Position numbers and translations under genes: made by a program | From: UBA1672 sp023140905 | Lineage (GTDB): Bacteria > Pseudomonadota > Alphaproteobacteria > Micavibrionales > Micavibrionaceae | Reading direction: 5' to 3' | Length of the DNA: 21,590 nt | Assembly (NCBI GenBank): GCA_030636745.1 | Contig: DAOVWH010000015.1 | Span: 1-21,590 of the forward strand | In this document: positions 1 to 6,559 of the stretch, one piece after another | Numbering within the stretch: the first letter of the stretch is position 1 | How the letters are laid out: every line of letters begins with the position of its first letter | Notes under the pieces: generated by a model | Databases searched by the model: none | Seen by the model: only the letters and a program-made list of their open reading frames with translations | What the model was told of the DNA's origin: nothing

Positions 1-1401
1 AAGCCGGTCGAGTTTCAAACGCTGCCATTCCTCTTCGGTCAAAGCCGCTTCTTTGCGCAGAACCGTATAAGGCGGGTGGTTGGTTTTTAAGGCTTCGATA
101 TCTTTTTCATGGTCAAACAAAGCAAACGGGATTCGGATATGTTTACGCGGACCACCATGAACTTCGAGCTTGTTTTCTTCATCGCCATCAATTTCATACT
201 CGTATACCCGCAACAATGTAGCTTTATGCGTAACAGGGGAAAGGAACTCCAGCACATCGCCGCTAATCAGGTGGTTCTTAGGCTCGACGATAAAGCAATC
301 CTCGCGCACTTCGCGGATAATTCCAGCATATTCCCACGCCGCTATAGTCTTGGTGTTCTCGTAATTATGGGCGTAATTGCGTAAGCGGCCTTCATGGAAA
401 GCCAGTGTAAAGCCGCGGTTAGCCACGGTTTCCAGCTCGCGCATATAGGGCTTATAGTCCCATTTATCCGGCGCGTCATAGTAGTCATCAATAGCGCGGC
501 GGTAAGCTCCGGTTACTACGGCGACATAATAAGCACTCTTGTTTCGTCCCTCGACTTTAAGGCTGTCAATGCCAAGCTCAAGGTATTGATCTAGCACCGG
601 CATTAGGCACATATCTTTGGAATTAAGGATATAAGAGCCGCGCTCATCTTCTATAATAGGCATAAACTCGCCGGGGCGGTGGCCTTCTTCAAGGACAAAG
701 TCAAAGAGCTTCATGTTCTCTTCGTTTAAGTCCAGCTCTTCTATAGAGCCGTCTTTGAGCTTCAATCTTACCTTGTATTGCCAGCGGCAAGAATTCGCGC
801 AGTTCCCCTGATTAGCCCCGCGCTCGGCCATGAAATTGGAAAGCAAACAGCGGCCTGAATAGGTCATGCACATAGCACCGTGAATAAAAGCTTCCAGCCT
901 GATATCAGGGCATTTCCCGCGGATTTCGGTAAGTTCGCTAAAGGTGACTTCACGCGCTAATACTACCAGTTCGGCACCTTGTTTCTCCCAAAAATCCACA
1001 GTAACCCATGAACATACATTAGCTTGGGTAGAGACATGTAGCGTAAATTCCGGCGCATGTTTGCGCAAATAGGCGAATACTCCCGGATCGGCGACAATGA
1101 TGCCGTCAGGCTGTATATCGCGCAGTGTCTCAATATAATCATCCAGCTTGGGCACGTCTTTGTTATGGGTGAACAAATTGAGCGTTAGATAAGCCCGTAC
1201 GCCATGTTTATGGGCAAAGGTGATGCCTTCCTTCACATCAGCCAGCGTGAATTTGGATTTGGTGCGTAAAGACATATCCGGCGTGCCTAGGTAAACCGCA
1301 TCCGCGCCATAAAGCACAGCTACTTTTAGGCGCTCCAAAGAACCGGCGGGCATGAGAAGTTCGCTTTTGTGCTCTTGGGTGTGTGTTGATGTTTTTTCCA
1401 T
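1..1401 (-). CDS. U32-family protein, TrhP/YegQ-like tRNA hydroxylation protein (3' end cut by window edge)
   Basis: The frame is open from an ATG at 1401 to the window edge, giving 467 residues with no stop, so the C-terminus is missing. The N-terminus (LLMPAGSLERLKVAVLYGAD, about residues 15-34) and the signature around 170-188 (EAFIHGAMCMTYSGRCLLS) are typical of the peptidase U32 family. Four cysteines (C178, C185, C201, C205, in HGAMC, SGRC, NQGNC, NSC) match the iron-sulphur ligands known in this family. By resemblance it is closest to E. coli TrhP (YegQ), which takes part in 5-hydroxyuridine formation at the tRNA wobble position. RlhA (23S rRNA hydroxylation) and UbiU/UbiV (oxygen-independent ubiquinone synthesis) are relatives. 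The NQGNC-NSCRW arrangement and the C-terminal length favour the TrhP/RlhA branch, but a partial gene cannot settle it. Despite the family name, no protease function is expected. The gene is divergent from the acyltransferase across a 146-bp spacer. Confidence 0.88.
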   Translation of the reverse strand, partial: MEKTSTHTQEHKSELLMPAGSLERLKVAVLYGADAVYLGTPDMSLRTKSKFTLADVKEGITFAHKHGVRAYLTLNLFTHNKDVPKLDDYIETLRDIQPDGIIVADPGVFAYLRKHAPEFTLHVSTQANVCSWVTVDFWEKQGAELVVLAREVTFSELTEIRGKCPDIRLEAFIHGAMCMTYSGRCLLSNFMAERGANQGNCANSCRWQYKVRLKLKDGSIEELDLNEENMKLFDFVLEEGHRPGEFMPIIEDERGSYILNSKDMCLMPVLDQYLELGIDSLKVEGRNKSAYYVAVVTGAYRRAIDDYYDAPDKWDYKPYMRELETVANRGFTLAFHEGRLRNYAHNYENTKTIAAWEYAGIIREVREDCFIVEPKNHLISGDVLEFLSPVTHKATLLRVYEYEIDGDEENKLEVHGGPRKHIRIPFALFDHEKDIEALKTNHPPYTVLRKEAALTEEEWQRLKLDRL

Positions 1402-1547
1402 AGGCTTTCTTTTAACTCACAGGACTAGGATGCGTAAAGATAAATAATGCGTAAGGTCATTATGTTTGGTAAGTATTGGTGGTATTTTTAAAGCTGCTTG
1501 ATACTATGGTGGTCATTTTTATAAGAACTTAAGGACACTCAATAACA

Positions 1548-2210
1548 ATGAAAATACTCTTTTTACTTATAGCCTTACTTCCTAGCCGACTTAAAATATT
1601 TGTATATAATGCGTTTTTCGGGTGTGAGATTGATCCCACAGCCTCCATTGGCTTTTCTTATATACAGGTAAAAAAGATTAAAATGGGGCCGGGTTCACGC
1701 ATTCGCCACCTGAATATTGTCAGAAATTTAGAGCTGTTTGAGTTAGGCGAATATAGTTCAATTATAAATAGAAACTCTTTTAGTGCTTTGCCGTTGCCGT
1801 CAACAAAACATTTCACAGAAGAGAAAGATCGTTTTCCTGCTTTTATCATGGGTAAGCACTCAAGCATTGGAAAGCGGCATTTCTTTGATTGCAATAACAC
1901 AATAAAGATCGGCAATTATTCCGCTGTAACAGGTTTTTCGAGTGCATTTTATACGCACGGGGTTAATATCAGCAAATGCAAACAGGAAACAAAGCCTGTT
2001 AATATCGGCGACTATTGCAGAATTTACACACGCTGCATTGTTGTAAAAGGGGCTAAATTGCCAGATGGTTCTTTTCTGGGACCCGGATCTACGTTACATA
2101 AATCACACGAACAAACACATGGATTTTATTCCGGTGTGCCAGCTAAGCTTGTCAAAACATTAGATCCGTCTTTAGAGTATTTTCATCGGGAGCAAGAATA
2201 TATCGGTTAG
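1548..2210 (+). CDS. Left-handed beta-helix (hexapeptide) acyltransferase
   Basis: The protein has 220 residues. A hydrophobic N-terminus (residues 1-24) precedes loosely repeated hexapeptide turns of a left-handed beta helix: IDPTASIG, IKMGPGSRI, LFELGEYSSI, FIMGKHSSIG, IKIGNYSAV, VNIGDYCRI, VVKGAKLPDGSFLGPGS. It ends in the usual SGVPAKLVK motif (about 195-203). A histidine at 137 (YTHG) lies where O-acetyltransferases of this fold often have their catalytic base. These features fit an acetyl- or acyl-transferase of the WcaF/VatD/CysE-like superfamily, probably acting on a sugar or surface polysaccharide; the substrate cannot be told. AAGGA at 1531-1535 is a Shine-Dalgarno 12 nt before the ATG. 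The gene is convergent with cheZ, 35 nt downstream. No sugar-biosynthesis neighbours are visible. Confidence 0.8.
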   Translation: MKILFLLIALLPSRLKIFVYNAFFGCEIDPTASIGFSYIQVKKIKMGPGSRIRHLNIVRNLELFELGEYSSIINRNSFSALPLPSTKHFTEEKDRFPAFIMGKHSSIGKRHFFDCNNTIKIGNYSAVTGFSSAFYTHGVNISKCKQETKPVNIGDYCRIYTRCIVVKGAKLPDGSFLGPGSTLHKSHEQTHGFYSGVPAKLVKTLDPSLEYFHREQEYIG

Positions 2211-2245
2211 CTTTGAGCTTATAGATTTTAAAGCTGCGCTATTTG

Positions 2246-2920
2246 CTAATCAAACATGCCGTCAATATCATTTTGAGAGGTAGCTTTAGTGTTTTTGCTT
2301 TCAGATGTAAACATGTCATCAATATCGCTTTGATCCGAGGCTTCGCGTATATGTTCCTGAACAATGTTGTGATCTGTCTCTACTTTGATGCCAAGGCGTT
2401 CAAAGGTAGAGCTTAGGCGTTCTTCAATGGAATGCAGGTTATTGAGTGTATTGCGAATACGCTGTCCGGTAAGGTCCTGAAATGTGCAAGCCATAAGAAT
2501 TTCCTGCACATCTCCTTTAATATTTTCACGAATTTCCTCGCGGGTTTTATCATCGTTCCAGTTGTTCCCGTCACTCACATATTCAGCAATACGGTCAGCC
2601 GCATCTAAAATGCTATTCGCTGCATTCTCTGTGTCTTCAATAACAGCTTCAAGCTCAACTCCGGTATTGGCAGATGTACCACCGCCATTGCCGCTATAGC
2701 CAATGGCTCCCAGTACTTCCAGTATTTCTGAAACGCGCTTGGCAATGCCATCTTCAGCCATATCAAATTGTTGGGAGGACGCATTGATTTCCACTGAGAT
2801 TTCATCAAAACGCCGTGAGATAAAGTTTTCCAATGTTTGAAGCTGTGAATTTACAGTATCAACCGTTTTATATACGTCCTCTTGTTCTTCGGTCAGTTTA
2901 CTTTTGGGATTATGTGCCAT
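2246..2920 (-). CDS. cheZ: Chemotaxis protein phosphatase CheZ
   Basis: The protein has 224 residues, close to the usual CheZ length. The family's catalytic segment is present as CTFQDLTGQRI (145-155). The two residues that in E. coli CheZ dephosphorylate CheY-P (D143 and Q147, a DxxxQ pair) align with D149 and Q153. The flanking helices (about 12-70 and 90-178) would form the long four-helix-bundle hairpin of the dimer. A Gly/Ser-rich stretch (75-87) is inserted in the first arm. The C-terminus carries two short acidic-amphipathic peptides, SDIDDMF (198-204) and QNDIDGMFD (216-224), resembling the CheY-binding tail of CheZ and the N-terminal CheY-binding peptide of FliM. It should dephosphorylate the product of the che cluster 12 kb away. 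AAAGG lies about 9 nt before the ATG. A TATAGT box and a palindromic element lie directly upstream. Confidence 0.9.
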   Translation of the reverse strand: MAHNPKSKLTEEQEDVYKTVDTVNSQLQTLENFISRRFDEISVEINASSQQFDMAEDGIAKRVSEILEVLGAIGYSGNGGGTSANTGVELEAVIEDTENAANSILDAADRIAEYVSDGNNWNDDKTREEIRENIKGDVQEILMACTFQDLTGQRIRNTLNNLHSIEERLSSTFERLGIKVETDHNIVQEHIREASDQSDIDDMFTSESKNTKATSQNDIDGMFD

Positions 2921-2952
2921 GCGAGTGCCTTTTAATAAGTGTTGAAACTACT

Positions 2953-3120
2953 ATATAGCAGTTCCACTTGAGAATAATACATTTTGCTTGAGAATTTTCC
3001 TTGATTATCTGCGTATAATTTCATCACCGTAGCTACGGCTATGCTTCAAAAATTATACTTGATCCTCAAAAAAAATGCATCTGCGCAATTCTGTACTATT
3101 CTCAAGTGAAACTACTATAT
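2953..3120. repeat. 168-bp palindromic MITE-like element, copy 1
   Basis: The ends are inverted repeats of about 27 bp: the left end reads ATATAGCAGTTCCACTTGAG and the reverse complement of the right end reads ATATAGTAGTTTCACTTGAG. The centre is a perfect 12-bp palindrome CCGTAGCTACGG flanked by TATAATTT/AAATTATA arms, so the whole unit can fold into a long imperfect hairpin. It has no coding capacity. A second copy with a nearly identical core lies at 13171-13335 in the same orientation. A perfect 13-bp direct repeat, GAAACTACTATAT, is found just outside the left end (2944-2956) and at the right end (3108-3120). It resembles a non-autonomous transposable element or a large REP-like repeat. 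It occupies the cheZ upstream region and may supply or alter its promoter. Confidence 0.75.
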
Positions 3121-3208
3121 CAAATGAATACGAATTGGTATAATTACAATACTTTCGATAGTATGCATCTAAAATAAATAAATATTATCAGTGGTGGAAA
3201 TGTTTTTT

Positions 3209-4243
3209 TCAGGCAGGTTGTTTACTATCTTGTTTTTGATATAAGTCAAAGACATCCGCAATCTCAAGAAGTTGTTCAATTTCGTTTTTAACGCGTAAAG
3301 CTTGATCTCGTGTGGTAACAGGAATGAAAAGATTCGAAGCTTCAAACATATCCTTATCATAAGGAATCATCATAAAAATATAACGCTTATTAAATAAAAC
3401 AGCGGTAAGAGGGGATTTGTCAAAAATTTCCCCGGCTTCAGCCAGTTCCTTTATTAGCCGTTCATCAATAACTTTTGATGCATTCTCTGGTTCGGTAGAA
3501 TAAATCGAGAATTTATCCCATTGCGGATTAGAAATATCTATTTTTATAGGGTTCATTGTTTTCCAGCGAGTATTCTCGTAAGCCTTAATCATTTTTTGAT
3601 TGGCTGTGATAATCGTATGTCCCTCGAAAAGATCTTCCGGTACTTCAAGCAATGTAAAAATTCCATCAAAGACAGGCTTTTTATGAGTTTTAGAGTAAAG
3701 CCGCGCTTCGGAGAAAATAACTTTCACTCCTTTATAACGCCCTATAAAGCAATCTTCTGCTTCATAACGGTCATACGCTGGAATGACAGCCAGCTTTTCT
3801 ATCATTTTAGCACTGACCCCGCGTTGCGGGTAAAAGCTTAGACCGTTTAAAGCTTTCGCCATTTGCGGCATAAACACAGTTTTGTAAGAATGCTTATACG
3901 TTTTTATAGGCAATCCAGCCCAGACACTTAGTAATATAGGAGGAATACAAGACGCAATAAGACCAGCAAGCCCCAGCATAAGTTTGGCTTCCATCATGAA
4001 ATACCAGCCAAAAGCTGCGGAACCGAGAAGGATAAATAAAATGCTTGAATTCAAAGCAATCCAGTTACGCATACGGTGCTGACGCATATAATCAATACGC
4101 ATCTTTTCCGAGTTTTTGATTAAAGCTGATAATTCTTTAGTGAAGCGTGTTTCATCAATGCGGTCTACCTCACTGACAGAATCAATATCTTCCTGTTGAA
4201 TTTTCTTCTTAACGCCTAATTCTCTTATGCTTCGCTTGCTCAT
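3209..4243 (-). CDS. DUF3137-like two-pass membrane protein
   Basis: The protein has 344 residues. A charged cytoplasmic-type N-terminus (1-58, predicted helical) is followed by two adjacent membrane segments (about 61-82 and 87-109). A soluble region of roughly 230 residues follows, with the pattern of a DUF3137 protein: PQMAKALNGLSFYP, a DRYEAEDCFIGRYKGVKVIFSEA stretch and FDGIFTLLEVP. No catalytic motif is visible and the function of the family is unknown; the family assignment is from memory of its pattern. AAGGA lies only 1 nt before the ATG, which is unusually close, but there is no better in-frame start upstream of the conserved region. The gene stands alone, with no clear terminator behind it. 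Confidence 0.7.
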   Translation of the reverse strand: MSKRSIRELGVKKKIQQEDIDSVSEVDRIDETRFTKELSALIKNSEKMRIDYMRQHRMRNWIALNSSILFILLGSAAFGWYFMMEAKLMLGLAGLIASCIPPILLSVWAGLPIKTYKHSYKTVFMPQMAKALNGLSFYPQRGVSAKMIEKLAVIPAYDRYEAEDCFIGRYKGVKVIFSEARLYSKTHKKPVFDGIFTLLEVPEDLFEGHTIITANQKMIKAYENTRWKTMNPIKIDISNPQWDKFSIYSTEPENASKVIDERLIKELAEAGEIFDKSPLTAVLFNKRYIFMMIPYDKDMFEASNLFIPVTTRDQALRVKNEIEQLLEIADVFDLYQKQDSKQPA

Positions 4244-4375
4244 ATCCTTACTTTAATCACGGTTAAGCAAACAAGGCAAGTCCTTAAGCAGCACCTTGAT
4301 CTCGATGGAATTTCTTATAAAAAAGTATGATTTTTGCTAAAGGTGAGAGAAATTAGAGACAATCTAAGATGGTAC

Positions 4376-4393
4376 TATATACTAAAGTATATA
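4376..4393. repeat. 8-bp AT-rich inverted repeat containing a TATAAT box
   Basis: TATATACT and AGTATATA are perfect inverted repeats separated by AA. The right arm runs into TATAAT (4390-4395, + strand), and the complementary strand reads TATAGT nearby. The site lies 133 nt upstream of the DUF3137-like gene (- strand) and at the start of the possible + strand RNA. It could be an operator or simply overlapping -10 elements facing both ways. No convincing -35 box is seen for either direction. Confidence 0.3.
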
Positions 4394-4401
4394 ATGTATT
4401 C

Positions 4402-4580
4402 ATTGTTTTTCAATAAGTTAGCTGTCTTAGTATTTGAGATATACGAAAAAGAGCAAAAAAATAACTAAAAGTACTTATTTCCTGTTGATTTCTTATACAA
4501 GAAGGAATATAACACCATTCATCCTCGGCTGTCTCTCCCCCACATACACTCCCTCCAGATGGCCGGGGGGTTTTTTTTAA
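4402..4580 (+). ncRNA. Possible small RNA in the 371-bp space between 4244 and 4614
   Basis: This space has no convincing gene. On the + strand it has a perfect TATAAT (4390-4395) and ends about 180 nt later in a C-rich/G-rich hairpin (CTCCCTCCAGATGGCCGGGG region, 4549-4570) followed by eight T residues (4571-4578), the form of an intrinsic terminator. No + strand gene lies upstream within 2 kb for that terminator to serve, which is why an RNA is suggested. The segment before the hairpin is rich in C and T (TCTCTCCCCCACATACACTC) and could pair with Shine-Dalgarno sequences. The -35 box is poor and the hairpin has a bulge. It is unrecognised as any known RNA family. Confidence 0.25.
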
Positions 4581-4614
4581 GAAAAGAATCTTTTCCAGTT
4601 TCGCTTTTCCGGTT

Positions 4615-4833
4615 TCAGTCATACGTTATTTGATTCAGAAGAACATGCTGATCTATATCAGATGGATTCTGTAAGTCATTAACATTATCTTGATATGTGA
4701 TTGCTCCGGTGACTGCGCCAACTGTTTTGATTGGTAACATTGTGATTTTGCCGAGTAAATGTCCGGTAGCTCCACATCCGCTGAGGCTAAGGGTTACAAC
4801 AAATAAAGCAATGTATTTAAATGTAAATCGCAT
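4615..4833 (-). CDS. Small predicted lipoprotein
   Basis: Starting at the ATG at 4833 the product has 72 residues. MRFTFKYIALFVVTLSLSGC is a classic lipoprotein signal peptide: basic start, hydrophobic core, lipobox LSGC with the acylated cysteine at 20. The mature part is only about 52 residues (GATGHLLGKITMLPIKTVGA...), with small and hydrophobic residues near the anchor and a polar C-terminus. An upstream in-frame TTG at 4848 would add five residues before the signal peptide and is less likely. The Shine-Dalgarno is weak (CTAGG, about 10 nt upstream). TATAGTAGTTTCA lies upstream at 4861-4873, a sequence shared with the region before cheZ. The function is unknown; the protein is probably anchored in the outer or inner membrane. 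Confidence 0.65.
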   Translation of the reverse strand: MRFTFKYIALFVVTLSLSGCGATGHLLGKITMLPIKTVGAVTGAITYQDNVNDLQNPSDIDQHVLLNQITYD

Positions 4834-4938
4834 GAAGCAGCCTAGCAAATCTATCAGGGTGAAACTACTATAATCTTGAAATTATCTTTCACAGGTATAG
4901 TATGAATAAAGTATAGAAAGAGGGAAGGAATATGAATT

Positions 4939-5256
4939 ATGCGGCAAAATAATACCGATAGCAAAGGATCTTCCTTCGGCCCATTGATGATTGGTCAGGT
5001 TTGGGAAAAGGGGAATGTGATTCTCGGATATGCTCCTAATGAATGGCGGCAAGATTGTTGTGGAAATTATATATTCAGAGGTGATTATGGAGAGATAAAC
5101 TCGCGCTATGGATGGGAAATAGATCATATCCGTCCTGTAAGTAGTAGCGGCGGGGATGAGTTAGCCAATCTCCAACCGCTGCAATGGCAGAATAACCGGT
5201 CTAAAGCGGATAACTACCCGCAATGGAGCGGTGCCGGTGATGTTGATGTGGCGTGA
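4939..5256 (+). CDS. Small stand-alone HNH-domain protein
   Basis: The protein has 105 residues. The C-terminal half holds an HNH/His-Me finger core: GWEIDHIRPVSSSGGDELAN followed by LQPLQWQNNRSKADNYP. The metal and catalytic positions are D62-H63, N78 and N86 (the third position is Asn rather than His, as in many HNN members). The N-terminal half (residues 14-58) contains CC at 40-41 but no recognisable DNA-binding domain. AGGGAAGGAA at 4921-4930 is a strong Shine-Dalgarno 8 nt before the ATG. An ATG 7 nt earlier is in another frame that stops after six codons. A nuclease role is inferred from the fold; there is no adjacent restriction, phage or toxin-immunity gene, so the target is unknown. 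Confidence 0.75.
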   Translation: MRQNNTDSKGSSFGPLMIGQVWEKGNVILGYAPNEWRQDCCGNYIFRGDYGEINSRYGWEIDHIRPVSSSGGDELANLQPLQWQNNRSKADNYPQWSGAGDVDVA

Positions 5257-5348
5257 GGGTTTAAGAGTATATATTAAGCGTGCACATAAAGTGAGGGAGA
5301 GAAAAGGGTGGAGCGTAAAGACTTCACCTTATTTTATGGCTTATTTTT

Positions 5349-5377
5349 TTGCAGTGGACATAATTAATATGTTATAA
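5349..5377 (+). promoter_or_regulatory. Predicted promoter of the 281-aa gene
   Basis: TTGCAG (5349-5354) and TTATAA (5372-5377) are separated by 17 bp, a good sigma-70-type arrangement 50 nt before the ATG at 5427. The -10 box lies inside the first of two 13-bp direct repeats. Confidence 0.45.
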
Positions 5378-5396
5378 ATGTAGATATGTTATAAAT
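5367..5396. repeat. Two perfect 13-bp direct repeats with 17-bp period
   Basis: ATATGTTATAAAT occurs at 5367-5379 and again at 5384-5396. The repeats cover the predicted -10 box and start region of the 281-aa gene. They may be a tandem operator, or a duplicated -10 element providing two start points. Confidence 0.6.
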
Positions 5397-5426
5397 AAAA
5401 ACAGTAAAGAAGATAAGGGGTTAGTT

Positions 5427-6272
5427 ATGGCGGAAGAGACTCTGTCTCCGACATCGGTTGGGGAATCAAGCGGAAGTGTGGAGGCATTTAATTTAGCTCG
5501 CGAAAGCGGTGGATGGAAAATTCGCTATGGTGCAGAGCCAATTGATTTGCATCTTATAGACGATAAGGGTAAACCTCAAGATCCCGGTGTTACTATGATC
5601 AGTGCCGGACCGGGAGCTGTTTTCAACCACAATTATATAGAGATTATGAATCCTGATGGCGATGTTGTGAAACGAGTTCACGGCATGGGGCTTGATGAAA
5701 ACTGGAAGATGACGGGTGGCGGACGCCTTGTCGGGTTTGTCACTGATGGCAAATATACAAAATTTAGCGACGACCATATTCAGCAGGATGATCCACACGT
5801 AAGCAAGTCTAACAATCTTCAGCACGCGGATGTGAAAAACATGATTGGTGGGGATTATACAAAGGTTGTCTTTACCGGCACAGAGCGTGAAGTTCTGCAA
5901 ATGTATGGTACTTTGGTGCGTTCAACAATAGAGATCAATAATCAAGACCCAAAATTCGGCCTTTTGGGACAATTTTTGCCTAACAGCAACACGTTCAATG
6001 CTGAAATGAAGGAAAAACTAGGGCAAATTTCTAAAGAACTTGGTTTAGAAATAGGTACTCATAATGCGCTGGGTATTGATATTGGCTCCAACCCTGATAT
6101 GTTGGAAACCGAGCGCGCAACAAAAATATTCTGCACTGAAAGTCTTCCTGAGCTTAGGAGCAAAATTGATCAACTAGAGCAATTAGCAGCACAGCAGCTG
6201 AAAACTTTGTGCGGAGACATAAATGCAGATCTCGAAACAAAACCCCCGGATTTTTGCGGAAATAAAATGTAG
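5427..6272 (+). CDS. Unrecognised 281-aa protein, possibly a degenerate papain-like (NlpC/P60-like) domain
   Basis: I do not recognise this protein with certainty. It has no signal peptide or membrane segment. Residues 53-90 (PGVTMISAGPGAVFNHNYIE, then DGDVVKRVHGMG) and 180-194 (LLGQFLPNSNTFNAEM) recall the two halves of permuted papain-like amidases. In those, a His-containing strand of the H-x-Y-I/V type is paired with a later N-C-x-x-F or NSN-x-F segment. H68 and N186-S187-N188 are the candidate residues; there is no cysteine at the latter site, so any hydrolase activity would be unusual or lost. The C-terminus (about 238-281) is helical and polar, with three cysteines in the last 50 residues. 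An AAGGGG Shine-Dalgarno lies about 7 nt before the ATG. It is convergent with lepA, and the space between them holds a weak terminator and a dispersed palindrome. Confidence 0.6.
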   Translation: MAEETLSPTSVGESSGSVEAFNLARESGGWKIRYGAEPIDLHLIDDKGKPQDPGVTMISAGPGAVFNHNYIEIMNPDGDVVKRVHGMGLDENWKMTGGGRLVGFVTDGKYTKFSDDHIQQDDPHVSKSNNLQHADVKNMIGGDYTKVVFTGTEREVLQMYGTLVRSTIEINNQDPKFGLLGQFLPNSNTFNAEMKEKLGQISKELGLEIGTHNALGIDIGSNPDMLETERATKIFCTESLPELRSKIDQLEQLAAQQLKTLCGDINADLETKPPDFCGNKM

Positions 6273-6322
6273 AAGCGATGCATGCTTTATGTGTTACACT
6301 AGATTTGTAAGGCCTCGGATGT

Positions 6323-6359
6323 CCCTGCCGTTGGCATACTACCAGGGTCAAGCTTTTTT
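6323..6359 (+). terminator. Weak intrinsic terminator after the 281-aa gene
   Basis: CCCTG (6323-6327) pairs with CAGGG (6343-6347), followed after 6 nt by TTTTTT (6354-6359). The stem is short and the T tract is displaced, so termination is uncertain. Confidence 0.3.
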
Positions 6360-6454
6360 ATAGGATATTTTCACCTATTAAGCTAGTGCTGAGGTTAGTT
6401 AATCAACCATGATACGGTGCTCGCTCCTCATCATTCATCTCCCATGTTGTATCT

Positions 6455-6549
6455 GTCATTGCGAGCGTAAGCGAAGCAATCCATAGTAGCAATAGTAGTA
6501 CCCGAGGGCACAAGTGGATTGCCGCGTCGCTTGCGCTTCTCGCAATGAC
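6455..6549. repeat. 95-bp dispersed palindromic repeat downstream of lepA
   Basis: The left arm begins GTCATTGCGAGCG and the right arm ends CGCTTCTCGCAATGAC. The arms (AAGCGAAGCAATCCA opposite TGGATTGCCGCGTCGCTT) pair almost throughout and enclose about 30 nt of loop. This sequence type recurs in many low-GC alphaproteobacterial genomes (known from memory, not checked here). It starts 10 bp beyond the lepA stop codon. The transcript hairpin could act as a 3' stabiliser or terminator between the convergent genes. Confidence 0.8.
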
Positions 6550-6559
6550 GTGAATGCGT

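Noticed and set aside
109..594. Three + strand ORFs near the window start
   Set aside because: They are antisense to the U32-family gene, whose frame is open and conserved across the whole stretch.
2953..3120. Palindromic element considered as a full insertion sequence
   Set aside because: It is only 168 bp with no open frame, and no transposase is present anywhere in the window.
4410..4622. 70-codon minus-strand ORF overlapping the lipoprotein gene by 8 nt (starts MTETGKAKLEK)
   Set aside because: It has no Shine-Dalgarno, runs through the GC hairpin and poly-T tract of the opposite strand, has an odd composition (PRPSGGSVCGG) and resembles no protein. It is better explained by a non-coding segment.
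4939..5256. HNH protein considered as a homing endonuclease or phage terminase-associated nuclease
   Set aside because: There is no intron, intein, phage or toxin-immunity context, only an isolated HNH domain.
5367..5396. Short repeats here and at 13395-13447 considered as CRISPR remnants
   Set aside because: The repeats are only 12-16 bp, with 4-13 bp between them, no leader and no cas genes.
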